Notes: generated by a model from the sequence alone, not told the origin. 64,000 nucleotides of DNA from Arachis hypogaea (GCF_003086295.3 NC_092038.1:101277837-101341836); one strand, 5' to 3'. Numbered from the stretch's first letter, positions 1 through 11,037 are shown. Translations and numbers: made by a program.

Positions 1-1517
1 TCAGAATGACTGCACTGCATTCTTAAGCGAGATAAACTTTTTCAGTTTCCCTCCAATCCTTCTTATGACTCAAGATCTCTTTTATGAACTTAGCATAAGA
101 GGGTATTTGCTCAAGTACCTCTGAGATAGTCTGCAAAGCGGGCAAATTGCTTATCCTGTTTCGCTTGGCGGAGTTTCTGAGGATAAGGCATTTTGGATTT
201 GTATTCCTCAACCTTAGTTGCTGCAGATTTATTGCCTACAGATGTGGGTTGAGAAGCCTTTTTAGATGGGTTATTATCAGCACTTGTATGTGTCTGATCC
301 CCCACTGGCATTTGAATGCCAGGGGTGGGAGCTGGAATGGCGTTAGACGCCAACTCCTTACTTGTTGCTGGCGTCTGAACGCCAGAACTGTGCTGCCTTT
401 GGGCGTTCAACACCAAATCATTGCTTGTTTCTGGCGTTGAACGCCAGGATTGAGCATGGTTTGGGCGTTCAATGCCAGCTTCCCACCCATTCTCTGGCGT
501 TTGAGCGCCAGAATTGTTCCTCTCTGGGCTCTTACTGTCCTCAGAGGGATTTTGGATAGTTTGCTCATTTCTTAGCTTCCTGCTACCTTGAAGTGATGTT
601 TTTAATGTTTTTCCACTTCTTAATTGAACTGCTTGGCACTCTTCTGTTATTTGTTTTGATAGCTGTTGTTCTGTTTGCTTCAACTGTACTTCCATATTCA
701 TATTAGCCATTCTTGTTTCATGTAATATCTCTTTGAATTCGGCTAACTGTTTTGTTAGAAAATCCAATTGCTGATTGAATTTTGTAACTTGTTCTGCAGG
801 ACTTATTTCAGCAATTACTATTTTAGCCTCTTCTTTCATGGAAGGTTTACTGCTTAGGTACAGATGCTGATTTCTGGCAACTATATCAATGAGCTCTTGA
901 GCTTCTTATATTGTCTTTCTCATGTGTATAGATCCACCAGTTGTGTGGTCTAGAGAAATCTGAGCTCTTTCTGTAAGCCCATAGTAAAAGATGTCTAACT
1001 GCACCCACTCTGAAAACATTTCAGAGGGGCATTTTCTTAGCATCTCTCTGTATCTTTCCCAGGCATCATAAAGGGATTCATTATCTCCTTGTTTGAAGCC
1101 TTGGATGCTTAACCTTAGCTGTGTCATCCGTTTTGGAGGAAAATAGTGATTCAGGAATTTTTCTGACAATTGTTTCCATGTCTTTATGCTGTTCTTAGGT
1201 TGGTTATTTAACCACCTCTTAGCTTGGTCCTTTACAGCAAATGGAAACAGTAATAATCTGTAGACATCCTGATCTACTTCCTTATCATGTACTGTGTCAG
1301 CAATCTGTAAAAACTGTGCCAGAAACTCTGTAGGTTCTTCTTGTGGAAGATCGGAATACTGGCAACTTTGCTGCACCATGATAATGAGCTGAGGATTCAA
1401 CTCAAAACTACTAACTCCAATGGAGGGTATACATATACTACTCCCATATGAAGCTGTAGTGGGGTTAGCATATGACCCCAGAGTCCTTCTGGACTGTTCA
1501 TTTCCACTTAGGTCCAT
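1..1517 (-). pseudogene. Athila-type gag, running into protease linker (element A0)
   Basis: Capsid-type gag of a Ty3/gypsy Athila-lineage retrotransposon, read on the minus strand from the ATG at 1517. The central part (about residues 70-200) is a Retrotrans_gag domain, with landmarks such as YRLLLFPFAVKDQAKRWL and FFPPKRM-type residues. Downstream come a glutamine-rich helical stretch, the LRSGKTL motif typical of the gag/protease linker, and a PYPQKLRQAKQDKQF segment. The frame is broken by a TAA near 917 and by a frameshift near 115. After the shift the family linker SEVLEQIPSYAKF continues to a stop near 33 and then the window edge. Left of that edge one expects protease, RT and integrase, which cannot be seen here. 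Strand and position fit the primer site at 2770-2787. Homology is from pattern recognition; the lineage call is firm, the subfamily is not. Confidence 0.85.
307..520. repeat. Array of GGCGTTnAACGCC palindromes inside A0 gag
   Basis: About seven imperfect palindromes of the form CTGGCGTTGAACGCCAG, spaced roughly 30-40 bp apart. Some have decayed arms (ggcatttgaatgcc, gggcgttcaacacc). They lie in the open gag frame and are therefore translated as a low-complexity P/T/S/Q segment. The same palindrome recurs in A2 (4614-4848), C2 and the LTR-c copies. Confidence 0.85.
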
Positions 1518-2769
1518 GATGGAGAAAGGGAGATGACGTGGATTTATTTTATTAATTTTTTTATATTTTCAAAATAATAAAATAAAATAAAATAAAATAA
1601 AATAAAATAAAAATAAAAAATGAAATAAAATAAAAATAGAAATTTGAAAAATATTTTATGAAGATTTTCGAAAAATGAGGAGAGAGAAATTGGTTAGGAT
1701 ATTTTCGAAAATTTTGAGAAAAGATAAGATAGAAGATATGATTTGTAAAAGATAAATATGATAGGAAAAAGATGTAATTGAAGATTGAAAAGATAAATTT
1801 GTTTTGAAAAAGATATTGTAAAGATTTGAAAAAGATATTTATGAGTTGGAAAGATTTTAAGAAGGAAAAGATATAGATTTGTTTTGAAAAAGATATAATA
1901 ATTTTTTTTAAATCTTAAAAGGATAAGATTTGAAAATTTTTGAAATTGAAATCTGAATTTTTATAAAAAAAAATTCGAAAAAGTAGCTTAAAAATAGTTA
2001 GAAAAGATATTTTTTTGAATTTTGAATTTTATGATGAAAGAGAAAAACACACAAAAGACACAAGACTTAAAATTTTTAGATCTAATGCTCCTTATTTTTG
2101 AAAATTTTGGAGGGAAAAAACCAAGGAACACCAAACTTAAAAATTTTAAGATTAAAACACAAGAAAGACTCAAGAACACCTTGAAGATTCACAAGAATAC
2201 AAGAACAAAAGAAAGAACACCAAACTTAAAATTTTTAGAAAACTTCAATAAAATTTTCAAAAATTATAAAAAGATTGACAAGAAAACACCAAACTTAAAG
2301 TTTGGCACAAGATTAAATCAAGAAAAATTATTTTTGAAAAAGATTTTAAAAAGAAGATACCCAATTACCAAGAACATAGACCAACGCTCTAGCCAATTGG
2401 GCAGTAAATGTAACACTTGTTTTGAATAGGTATATTCCTTTTGGAAGACTAATGCTTTGGAAAAATACAAGCGAAACAAGAAAAGACACAGAACAAGAAA
2501 AATTAAAGATCAACAAGAACAACTTGAAGATCAAAGAGTACAAATTCAAAAATTTAAAGGGAAAATATAAAATATGTAATTGATACCAAACTTAGAACAA
2601 AACACTAAATTCACGAAAAATTAAAAATTTGATAAAGAAAAATAATATTTTTGAAAAATTTTTGAAAAGGGAATAAAGGACTCAGAATTTAATGACTCTA
2701 TAGCAACAAAAATAAATTATTCCTAGTCTAAGCAATAAAATAAACCTTTAGTTGTTCAAACTCGAACAA
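1518..2769 (-). other. A-rich untranslated leader of element A0
   Basis: This stretch lies between the primer site and the gag start and has no credible gene. It is very A/T-rich, with many aaaagat and gaaaaaga repeats and an (AAAAT)n microsatellite at about 1570-1620. The texture matches the leader of A2 at 52701-54409. Short ORFs here are chance readings of low-complexity DNA. Confidence 0.75.
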
Positions 2770-2811
2770 TCCCCGGCAACGGCGCCAAAAACTTGGTGCA
2801 CGAAATTGTAA
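2770..2811 (-). other. Primer-binding site and stub of the 5' LTR of A0
   Basis: On the minus strand the sequence TGGCGCCGTTGCCGGGGA (2787-2770) is the usual plant Athila/Tat primer site, complementary to the 3' end of tRNA-Asp. Nine bases upstream the LTR ends with ...TTTCGTGCA. Only about 14 bp (2797-2810) match the end of the LTR-c family. Beyond that the sequence is the 3' region of element A2, so nearly the whole LTR was deleted or recombined away. Confidence 0.75.
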
Positions 2812-2952
2812 TGCCAAGATTCATGGAATTATTCATAGCCTTAAGACATAGTTACTAGACACTAATGATCATGTAATAAAGACACAAACAAAGATAAACA
2901 TGAAGCTAAAAAAACGAAAAACAGAGAATCAAGAACAAGGAATGAGTCCACC

Positions 2953-4106
2953 TTAGTGATGGTGGCACTTTCTTCTTGAAGAACCAATGATGTCCTTGAG
3001 CTCTTCTATGTCTCTTCCTTGCCTTTGTTGCTCTCCCTCATTGCTCTTTAATCTTCTCTAATTTCATGGAGAATGATGGAGTGCTCTTGATGTTCCACCC
3101 TTAATTGATCCATATTGTAACTCAAGTCTTCTAGAGAAGTGTTGAGTTGTTCCCAATAGTTATTAGGAAGAAAGTGCATCCTTTGAGGCATCTCCGGGAT
3201 TCCTTGGTGATGAGCTTCCTCATGCATCTCTTGGGATCCATGAGTGGGCTCTCTTGTTTGCTCCATCCTCTTCTTAGTGATGGGCTTGTCCTCTTCAATG
3301 AGGATGTCTCCTTCTATGATAACTCCAGCTGAGTAGCATAGATGGCAAATGAGATGAGGAAAAGCTAGCCTTGCCAAGGTATAGGGCTTTTCGGCTATTT
3401 TGTAGATTTCAAGAGAGATGACCTCATGAACTTCTACTTCTTCTCCAATCATGATGCTATGGATCATGATGGCCCGATCCACAGTAACTTTAGATCAGTT
3501 GCTAGTGGGGATGATAGAGCGTTGGATGAACTCCAACCATCCTCTAGCCTCAGGCTTGAGGTCCAGTCTTCTTAATTGAACCGACTTACCTTTTGAGTCT
3601 CTTTTCCATTGAGCTCCTTCCACACATATGTCCATAAGGACTTGGTCCAACCTTTGATCAAAGTTGACCCTTCTAGTGTAGGGGCGTGCATCTTCTTGCA
3701 TCATGGGCAAGTTGAATGCCAACCTCACATTTTTCGGACTAAAATCTAAGTATTTCCCCCGAACCATTGTAAGATAATTCTTTGGATTCGGGTTCATACT
3801 TTGATCATGGTTCCTAGTGATCCATGCATTGGCATAGAACTCTTGAACTATTAGGATTCTGACTTGTTGAATGGGGTTGGTCAGAACTTCCTAACCTCTT
3901 CTTTGGATCTCATGTCGGATCTCCAGATACTCATTTTTCTTGAGTTTGAAAGGGACCTCGGGGATCACCTTCTTCTTGGCCACAACTTTATAGAAGTGGT
4001 CTTGATGGGCTTTTGAGATGAATCTCTCCATCTCCCATGACTCGAAGGTGGAAGCTTTTGTCTTTCCTTTCCCTTTTCTAGAGGTTTCTCCGGCCTTAGG
4101 TGCCAT
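2953..4106 (-). pseudogene. Plant-transposon extra ORF (PF20167-like) of element A2
   Basis: Minus-strand ORF beginning MAPKAGETSRKGKGK and ending ...CHHH. It resembles the 'putative plant transposon protein' family found as an extra ORF in legume Ty3/gypsy elements. Landmarks are the FYANAW-type motif, NPKNYLTMVRGK, LDFSPKNVRLAFNLP, an IIPTSN block, and a coiled, charged C-terminus. Three nonsense codons (3891, 3495, 3048) and a 1-nt deletion near 3033 disable it. The sister copy in C2 has Trp, Arg and Gln codons at these places. It lies where A2 would carry RT and integrase or an env-like gene. The function of the family is unknown to me. Confidence 0.75.
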
Positions 4107-4142
4107 AGGTGGTTATGGAAAAACAAAAAAGCTATGCTTTTA

Positions 4143-4179
4143 CCACACTAAACTTAGAATATTGCTCGCCCTCGAGCAA
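4143..4179 (-). promoter_or_regulatory. Stem-loop plus PPT-like tract upstream of A2 extra ORF
   Basis: On the minus strand a perfect 7-bp stem TTGCTCG/CGAGCAA closes an AGGG loop. Five bases later comes TAAGTTTAGTGTGG, a near copy of the 3' polypurine-type tract of this LTR family. The same arrangement occurs at 16827-16862 and 19006-19042. Confidence 0.6.
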
Positions 4180-4995
4180 AAGAAGAAAGAATAGATGAAG
4201 AAGAAGAAAATATGGAGGAGAGGGAGAGAGGGTTGTGTGTCGACCAAAGAGGAGAAGAGAGGGTTGTGTTGTGTGAAAATGAAGAAGAATGGAGGGGTTT
4301 ATATAGTGGAGGGAGAGAGGTTAAGGTTCGGCCATATTGGGTGGGTTTGGGTGGGAAAGGTATTTTGAATTTGAAGGTAGGTGGGGTTTATGGGGAAGAG
4401 TGGAGGGATGTGAGTGGTAAAGAGGTGATGGGGAAGAGAGATTGAGGTGATTGGTGAAGGGTTTTTGGGGAAGAGTGTTTATTGGATTGTGTGAAGAGGA
4501 GAGAAGGTGAGTTGAGGTAGGTGGGGATCCTGTGGGGTCCACAGATCTTGGGGTAATCCTGTAGGGTCCACAGATCCTGAGGTGTCAAGGTTTTATTATC
4601 CCTACACCAATTAGGCGTGTAAAACGCCTCTGCATGCAATTCTGGCGTTTAAATGCCAGATTGATGCTTGTTTTGGGCGTTCAACGCCCATTTGCAGCAT
4701 GATTCTGGCGTTGAACGCCAGTTCCATGCTTGTTTCTATCGTTCAGCGCCAACTCTCCTCAGGGTGTATACCTGGCGTTTAAATGCCAGGATGCTGCTTG
4801 TTTCTGGCGTTCAACGCCAGATGCTCCTTACTGGCGTTTAAACGCCAGTAAGCTCTTCCTCCAGGGTGTACTATTTCTTCTGTTATTTTTTATTCTGTTT
4901 TTAATTTTAGTATTTATTTTGTGACTCCACATGATCATGACCCTAATAAAACATAAAGGAACAATAAAATAAAAATAAAATTAGATAAATAAAAA
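4180..4995 (-). other. Non-coding region of A2 with palindrome array (4614-4848)
   Basis: No gene is supported. The part at 4614-4848 holds eight palindromes such as CTGGCGTTTAAACGCCAG and GGGCGTTCAACGCCC. On the minus strand the stretch 4200-4560 is pyrimidine-rich and resembles the region 16480-16830 of C2. The part 4880-4995 is A/T-rich and follows the end of the gag-protease frame. Confidence 0.65.
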
Positions 4996-5011
4996 TTGAG
5001 TTGCCTCCCAA
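4996..5011 (-). promoter_or_regulatory. TTGGG-AGGCAA-CTCAA stem-loop after A2 gag-protease
   Basis: Minus-strand hairpin with a 5-bp stem including one G-U pair and the loop AGGCAA. It corresponds in position and loop to GGTGGG-AGACAA-CCCACC at 23996, 30815 and 48411. Confidence 0.5.
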
Positions 5012-5075
5012 TAAGCGCTCCTTTAATGTCACTAGCTTGACAGTGGGCTCTCATGGAGCCTCACAGGTGATCAGG

Positions 5076-6550
5076 TCAATGTTGTGAACTCCCAACACCA
5101 AACTTAAAGTTTGAATGTGGGGGTTCAACACCAAACTTAGAGTTTGGTTGTGGCCTCCCAACACCAAACTTAGAGTTTGATTGTGGGGGCTTTGTTTGAC
5201 TCTGTATTGAGAGAAGCTTTTCATGCTTCCTCTCCATGGTTGCAGAGGAGTATCCTTGAGCTTTAAACACAAGGTAGTCCCCATTCAATTGAAGGACTAG
5301 CTCTCCTCTGTCAACATCAATCACAGCTCCTGCTGTGGCTAGGAAGGGTCTTCCAAGGATGATGCATTCATCCTCCTCCTTCCTAGTGTCAAAGATTATG
5401 AAATCAGCAGGGATGTAAAGGCGTTCAACCTTCACTAACACGTCCTCTACCAATCCATAAGCTTATCTTACTGACTTGTTTGCCATTTGTAATGAGAATA
5501 TAGCAGGTTGTACCTCAATGATTCCCAGCTTCTCCATTACAAAGAGTGGCATAAGATTTATGCCCGACCCTAGGTCACACAGAGCCTTCTCAAAGGTCAT
5601 GGTGCCTATGGTACAGGGTATTAAGAATTTACCAGGATCTTGTCTCTTTTCCGGTAAAGTTTGCTGAATCCATGTATCTAGTTCACTAATGAGCAAGGGA
5701 GGTTCACCTTCCCAAGTCTCATTACCAAACAATTTGGCATTCAGCTTCATGATGGCTCCTAGATATTGAGCAACTTGCTCTCCAGTTATATCTTCATCCT
5801 CTTCAGAGGAAAAATAGTCTTCAGAGCTCATAAATGGCAGAAGGAGATTTAATGGGATCTCTATGGTCTCTATATGACCTTCAGATTCCTTTGGGTCCTC
5901 AATAGGGAATTCCTTCTTGCTTGAGAGACGTCCCATGAGGTCTTCCTCATTAGGGTTCACGTCCTCTTCTTCCTTTCTAGGTTCGGCTATGTTGATTATA
6001 TCAATGGCCTTGCACTCTCTTTTTGGATTCTCTTCAGTATTGCTTAGGAGAGTACTAGGAGGAGTTTTAGTGACTTTTTTACTCAACTAGCCCACTTGTG
6101 CCTCCAAATTTTTAATGGAGGACCTTGTTTAACTCATGAAACTTAAAGTGGCCTTAGACAGATCTGAGACTAAGTTTGCTAAGTTAGAGGTGCTCTGCTC
6201 AGAATTCTCTGTCTGTTGCTGAGAAGATGAAGGATAAGGCTTGCTATTGCTGAGCCTATTTCTTCCACCATTATTAAAGCCTTGTTGAGGCTTTTGTTGA
6301 TCCTTCCATAAGAAATTTGGATGATTTCTCCATGATGAATTATAGGTATTTCCATAAGGTTCACCCATATAATTTACCTCTGCCATTGCAGGGTTCTCAG
6401 GATCGTAAGCTTCTTCTTCAGAAGATGCCTTTTTAGTACTGTTGGATGCATTTTGCCAACCATTCAGACTTTGAGAAATCATATTGACTTGCTGAGTCAA
6501 CATTTTGTTCTGAGCCAATATGCCATTTAGAGCATCAATTTCAAGAACTC
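5076..6550 (-). pseudogene. gag C-terminus and aspartic protease of element A2
   Basis: One minus-strand frame runs from the gag tail (6550, VLEIDALNGILAQNK) through a Q/N/S-rich nucleocapsid-like part into a retropepsin domain. The active-site motif is CDLGSGINLMPL (D-L-G instead of D-T/S-G, usual for this lineage), followed by IILGRPFLATAGA. Stops occur near 6123, 6077 and 5463; the first two look like Gln codons lost by C-to-T. The frame closes at 5076 after a proline-rich tail made of three repeats. RT, RNase H and integrase are absent: non-coding DNA and the extra ORF follow directly. A2 therefore looks non-autonomous. The upstream half of gag continues at 8741-9550. Confidence 0.8.
5093..5180 (-). 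repeat. Three 33-bp repeats containing PPT-like TAAGTTTGGTGTTG
   Basis: Minus-strand tandem units, each with AAACTCTAAGTTTGGTGTTG or a one-base variant. They encode (P)NSKFGVG-type repeats at the C-terminus of the A2 gag-protease frame. The core equals the tract that precedes the 3' LTR of C2 (19029-19042). Confidence 0.75.
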
Positions 6551-6555
6551 CCTTC

Positions 6556-8735
6556 TGATGTGTGGAAAACGATCCAACACAAAACTCACCGGCAAGTGTA
6601 CCGGGTCGCATCAAGTAATAATAACTCACATGAGTGAGGTCGATCCCACAGGGATTGAAGGATTGAGCAATTTTAGTTTAGTGGGTGATTTAGTCAAGCG
6701 AATCAAGTTTTGGTTGAGTGATTTGTGTTTAACAGGAAGTAAATGACAATAAATGTAAAGGGGGAAGGGAGAAGTGCAGTAAATTGAAGAACAGAATTGT
6801 AAATTTGCAGAATTTTAAAGAGCAAGAAAGTAAATGACTGAAACTTAAAGTGCAAGAAACTTAAATTGCAGTAACTTAAATGGCAAGAAAGATAAATGGC
6901 TTGAATATAAAAGGGAATTGAGGAATGGGATTGCAAGATCTAAACAAAGAAGAAGTAAATTGCAGTAATAGATTGAGCAGAAATTAAATCAGAAGCAAAT
7001 ATCATTCAAACAGAAAGAAAATAAAATGCAGCAAAGGTTCACAGAAGAACCAAAAGTAAAATTTGGGTCTCAGGTCTCAAGAGACTAGGTAGCAGAGCCT
7101 AGATCTCTATTTGCCTTCTTAGATCCAAGTTCACAAAGCAATTGACAGAAAATTGAAGAGAAAGCAGTAGAAGAACAGAAATCAGATTCAATTATGCAGA
7201 AAACAAATTGAAAAGAGTTTGAATGGGAATTGAGACAGAATTTCCTCAATTTCACACACCCAAAACTCAGAAACAGAAGAGTAGAATTGCCCAAGTAAGA
7301 ATGAGGAAGGAGATCAGTCAATTCTCCCTTGATCCTCTTAGCTCTCGGTCAAGTCTCTCAAGAAAGCTCAAAGAAAGTGCGAATTCAAAGTAAGAATTGA
7401 AAGTAAAGGTAAAAGTCAAAAATGATCAAAAGGTTGTAAAAAACTCCTAATTACATCAAACTAGCTTCTATATATACACTTTCTATTCTTGGATTTTGGG
7501 ATTTGGATGGGCCTTTGATTTGGTGAAGAAATGAATTAAAATGGGAATTTAATTTGAATTTTTCGGCCCATGAAAATTCACTCCCAGGAGGCTGCCCTGC
7601 CCTTGTGGAGGGCAGGGCAGAAATTTGGTGCATGGTGCATGAGGTTGGTGCGGCCTTGGTGCGTGTTGGTGCGAGTTTGGTGCGAGTTGGTGCGGCCATG
7701 GTGCTGCCAGGAGCGCAAAACGCTGCCCTGCCCGCGCCAAGGGCAGGGCAGAAAATTGTGGTGCGGCCAGATCGAAGAGTTGGTGCGCCAAGTGCTGCCA
7801 GGGTCGAAGATTGGTGCGCCAGGGACGAGCGTGGTGCGCCAGGAACGCAAAACACTGCCCTGCCCGCGCCAAGGGCAGGGCAGAAAGTTGTGGTGCTGCC
7901 AGGAGAGGGTCGTGGTGCGCCAGATGCTGCCAGGAACGTCCCATGGTGCGCCAGATGCTGCCAGGAACGTCCCATGGTGCGCCAGATTTGCTTCTTGGTG
8001 CGCCACACACAAAATGCTGCCCTGCCCGCGCCAAGGGCAGGGCAGAGTTCCCACATTGCACGTCCCGTGTTCGAAACACGGCTGGGGCATAAATTCAATT
8101 AATTTCCTTGGCTTCTTGGCACGGCAATCAACCTTAGTTCTTGGCTTCCTCATGGTTCCTTGTTCGAACCTTGTAGCATGCATGGGTGACATTTTCCCTT
8201 GAATTTCTTTCCTTGGAGAGCCCGATTCTGCCCTCCACAAGGGCAGGGCAATGTTCTCTTCCTCTTGGTTCCAAGGCACATTTTGTGCTCTGCCCTTGTA
8301 GTGGGCAGGGCAGATTTGCCTTCCTTGTTTGGTTTTCTTATGTTGCCCTCCTAGAGGGCAGTCTGCCCTTGTGGAGGGCAATGTTACCTCCCCCTTAGCA
8401 TGCGGCACGCTTCATATGGCTTTGGCCACGCTTTCCTTTCCTTAGGTCACACTTCTTAGGCCACGCTTTTCCTTTTCTTTTCTTTTCTTCACCTATAATA
8501 AACCAAAACAACACTCCAAGTATCACTAAATTCAAGAGGCTTATAAATCAATTAAAATTCAATTAAAATTAGCTTAAACCTCATGATTTAACATTAATTT
8601 CATGGTGGTTGCTTGATTTAAAGAAGTTATGCATTTTCACTCCAAATCACTTACTTAGGATGCAAGAAAGTGCATAAATGCTAACAAAACAAGTGAAATT
8701 AGCTTGAAAAATGGGTATATGATGACTTGTCATCA
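6556..8735 (-). mobile_element. Solo LTR (LTR-d) inserted in A2 gag, TSD ccttc
   Basis: A 2180-bp segment starting TGATGACAAG and ending ...CCACACATCA on the minus strand. It is flanked by perfect 5-bp direct repeats ccttc (6551-6555 and 8736-8740). Removing it with one repeat joins the two gag halves in frame (PVNNGMPQRK | GVLEIDALN). There is no second LTR, primer site or internal domain, so it is a solo LTR left by LTR-LTR recombination. The TG..CA ends and the conserved block near the 3' end (CGACC..CACTCATGTGAG..TTACTTG) support LTR identity. Long overlapping ORFs here are by-products of GC-rich palindromes. Confidence 0.92.
7592..8380. repeat. GGGCAGGGCAG palindrome array within LTR-d
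   Basis: About eight hairpin units of type CTGCCCtgccc...gggcaGGGCAG at 7592, 7722, 7855, 8017, 8228, 8289, 8344 and 8363. Between them are ggtgcgccag/gctgccagga modules. A 31-bp unit (CAGATGCTGCCAGGAACGTC and so on) is perfectly duplicated at 7921-7982. This is the signature palindrome of this LTR family. Confidence 0.85.
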
Positions 8736-8740
8736 CCTTC

Positions 8741-9550
8741 CTCTGAGGCATCCCATTATTCACAGGATTCCTCTCAGAAGTGTACATGAACTGGTTATTT
8801 GCAACCATGTCAATAAGTTCTTGAGCTTCTGCAGGCATTTTCTTTAGGTGAATAGATCCACCTGCAGAATGGTCCAGTGACATCTTAGAGAACTCAAATA
8901 GACCATAATAGAATATATCCAAAATGGTCCACTTTGAAAGTATGTCAGAAGGACACCTTTTGGTCATCTGCTTGTATCTTTTCCAAGCTTCATAGCGGGA
9001 TTCACCATCTTTTTGTTTGAAGGTCTGAACATCCACTCTAAGCTTGCTCAGCTTTTGAGGAAGAAAGAACTTAGCCAAGAAGGCTGCGACCAGTTTATCT
9101 CAAGAGTCCAGGCTATCTTTAGGTTGTGAATCCAACCATATTCTAGCTCTGTCTCTTACAGAAAAGGGGAAAAGCATGAGCCTGTAGACTTCATGATCTA
9201 CTCCATTAGTCTTAACGGTCTCTCAGATCTGCAAGAACTCAGTTAAAAACTGGTAGGAAACTTCTGATGGAAGTCCATAGAACTTGCAGTTCTATTGCAG
9301 TAGAGCAACTAGTTGAGGTTTCAGCTCAAAATTGTTTGCTCCAATGGCAGGGATTGAGATGCTTCTTCCATCAAATTTGGAAGTATGTGTAGTATATTCA
9401 CCAAGCATCCTCCTTGCATTATTATTTTTCGCTTCCATCTCCTCTTCCTTTTCGAAACTTTCTGTAAGGTTGTCTCTGGATTGTTGTAATTTAGCTTCTC
9501 TTAGTTTCCTCTTCAGAGTCCTTTTAGGTTCAGGATCTACTTCAACAAGA
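8741..9550 (-). pseudogene. gag N-terminal half of element A2
   Basis: Minus-strand gag reading from TLVEVDPEPKRTLKRKLREA through SIPAIGANNFELKPQLV to the Retrotrans_gag core (RLMLFPFSVRDRARIWL, FKQKDGESRYEAWKRY, DIFYYGL). Stops lie near 9298, 9225 and 9115; two are explained by Gln or Trp codons changed by C-to-T or G-to-A. The left end joins 6550 across the solo LTR. The right end joins 52680-52700 across the 43-kb composite insertion. The start codon is most likely the ATG at 52700-52698. Confidence 0.85.
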
Positions 9551-9555
9551 GTGTT

Positions 9556-11032
9556 TGATAAACCACTATTTTATGGTTTATAATGTGTTTAATTGTGTGG
9601 TTTATCATGATCTTTACCCACTTATTCATATAATTAGCATGCATTTATATTTCCTTCCTAAAATTATTACATGATTGAAAACTTACTTCCTAGAGACTTT
9701 TAATTAGGTATTTTAATTCTCCTTTATCCCATTCGATGCCGTGATCTGTGTGTTAAGTGTTTCAGGCTTTATAGGGAATGAATGAATTGGAGACTGGAAA
9801 GGAAGTTTGCAAAAATGGAAGGAATACAAGAAACTAAGGAGATGACCAGCGAGAAGTGACGCGGCCGCATGGCTCACGCGACCGCGCGAAAGAGAGGAAA
9901 TCGCAATGACGCGGCTGCATGGCTCACGCGACCGCGTGGATTGGAAAAGCATAAGCAATGTGGAGGCATGGATGACGAGCCCGCATGGAAAAGCAAAACG
10001 CCGAATGACGCGTCCGCGTGAATGATGCGGCCACGTGACGTGCGCGATCTGCAGAATTTCAGAAGTCGCTGGGAGAGTTTCTGGGCCGGATTTCAACCAA
10101 TTTTTGGCCCGGAATCACAGATTAGAGCCAGGGAACATGCAGAAACGAGGGACACAATTCACTCTGCATAATTTTTAGTTTTAGATCTGGATTTACTCCT
10201 CCCCTAGGTTTTTCACTCACTTGAGCATTCATAATTAGGATTGAAATATTTTGGCTTTAGCTTTTGAGAAGAGTTTACCTCCGATACTAGTCATCTTATT
10301 TTGTTATTTACTTTTTATATTTATTCTTCCATATTCTTAATCCCTCTAGAGTTGACAGTGGATTATTTCTACAAGTTATTAATATAGACTATTTTTATTT
10401 TCAATTAAACCTTTTATTATTATTTATCATGTCTTCTTTTATTTTCACCATTAATTCTGTGAAATTTATAATTATGATGAGTGAGTAGTTCCATGACTTG
10501 ATTGGGGGATGATTGAAAGGAACCCTTAAGTTGAATTACTCAAGAGAGAAATTATAATTGGATTTATTGTTGAATCACCCTCTAATCATTAACTCTAGTC
10601 CTTCCCAAGGGAGAGGATTAGGACTTATGACTAGAAACAGATTTCCAACTTGCTTGACTTTCCTTTACCTAGTAAGGGTTAACTAAGCAGAGCGACTTCC
10701 AATTATTAATTAATCTTGAGAGTATTTCAACAAGAATAGGGCTTCCAACTAATCTACCCCCAGTCAAGGCTTTTATTTAAAATTAGTTAAATTCTCTAGA
10801 TTAATTCCCTGCTTATCAACTAAACCATTTTTGAAAACGCCTGATTGATAAAATAGCACATCTCCTTGCAACTCGTTGGGAGACGACCTGCGATTCATAC
10901 TCCCAGTATTTTAATTTTCAATATTGTGACAACCCCTTTTAAATTGATAAGCGAATTTTCGGCTGGTTAAGGACTGTACTTGCAACGTGTCCCTATTAAT
11001 AAATTCTTAACTCGCCAATTTCCGCCACGTCA
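9556..11032 (+). repeat. LTR-a1, 5' LTR of the composite (B1)
   Basis: Starts TGATAAACCACTATTTTATG and ends ...CCGCCACGTCA. It is followed 5 bp later by a primer site. It carries GCG-type palindromes at about 9858-10045. It shares a variant cassette near 10015-10050 with LTR-a3 that LTR-a2 lacks, supporting a1/a3 as the true pair. Confidence 0.9.
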
Positions 11033-11037
11033 ATTTT

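Noticed and set aside
7451..8408. Several long overlapping ORFs on both strands in LTR-d
   Set aside because: They arise from GC-rich palindromes lacking stops; the segment is a solo LTR with TSD, and the products are low-complexity without known domains.
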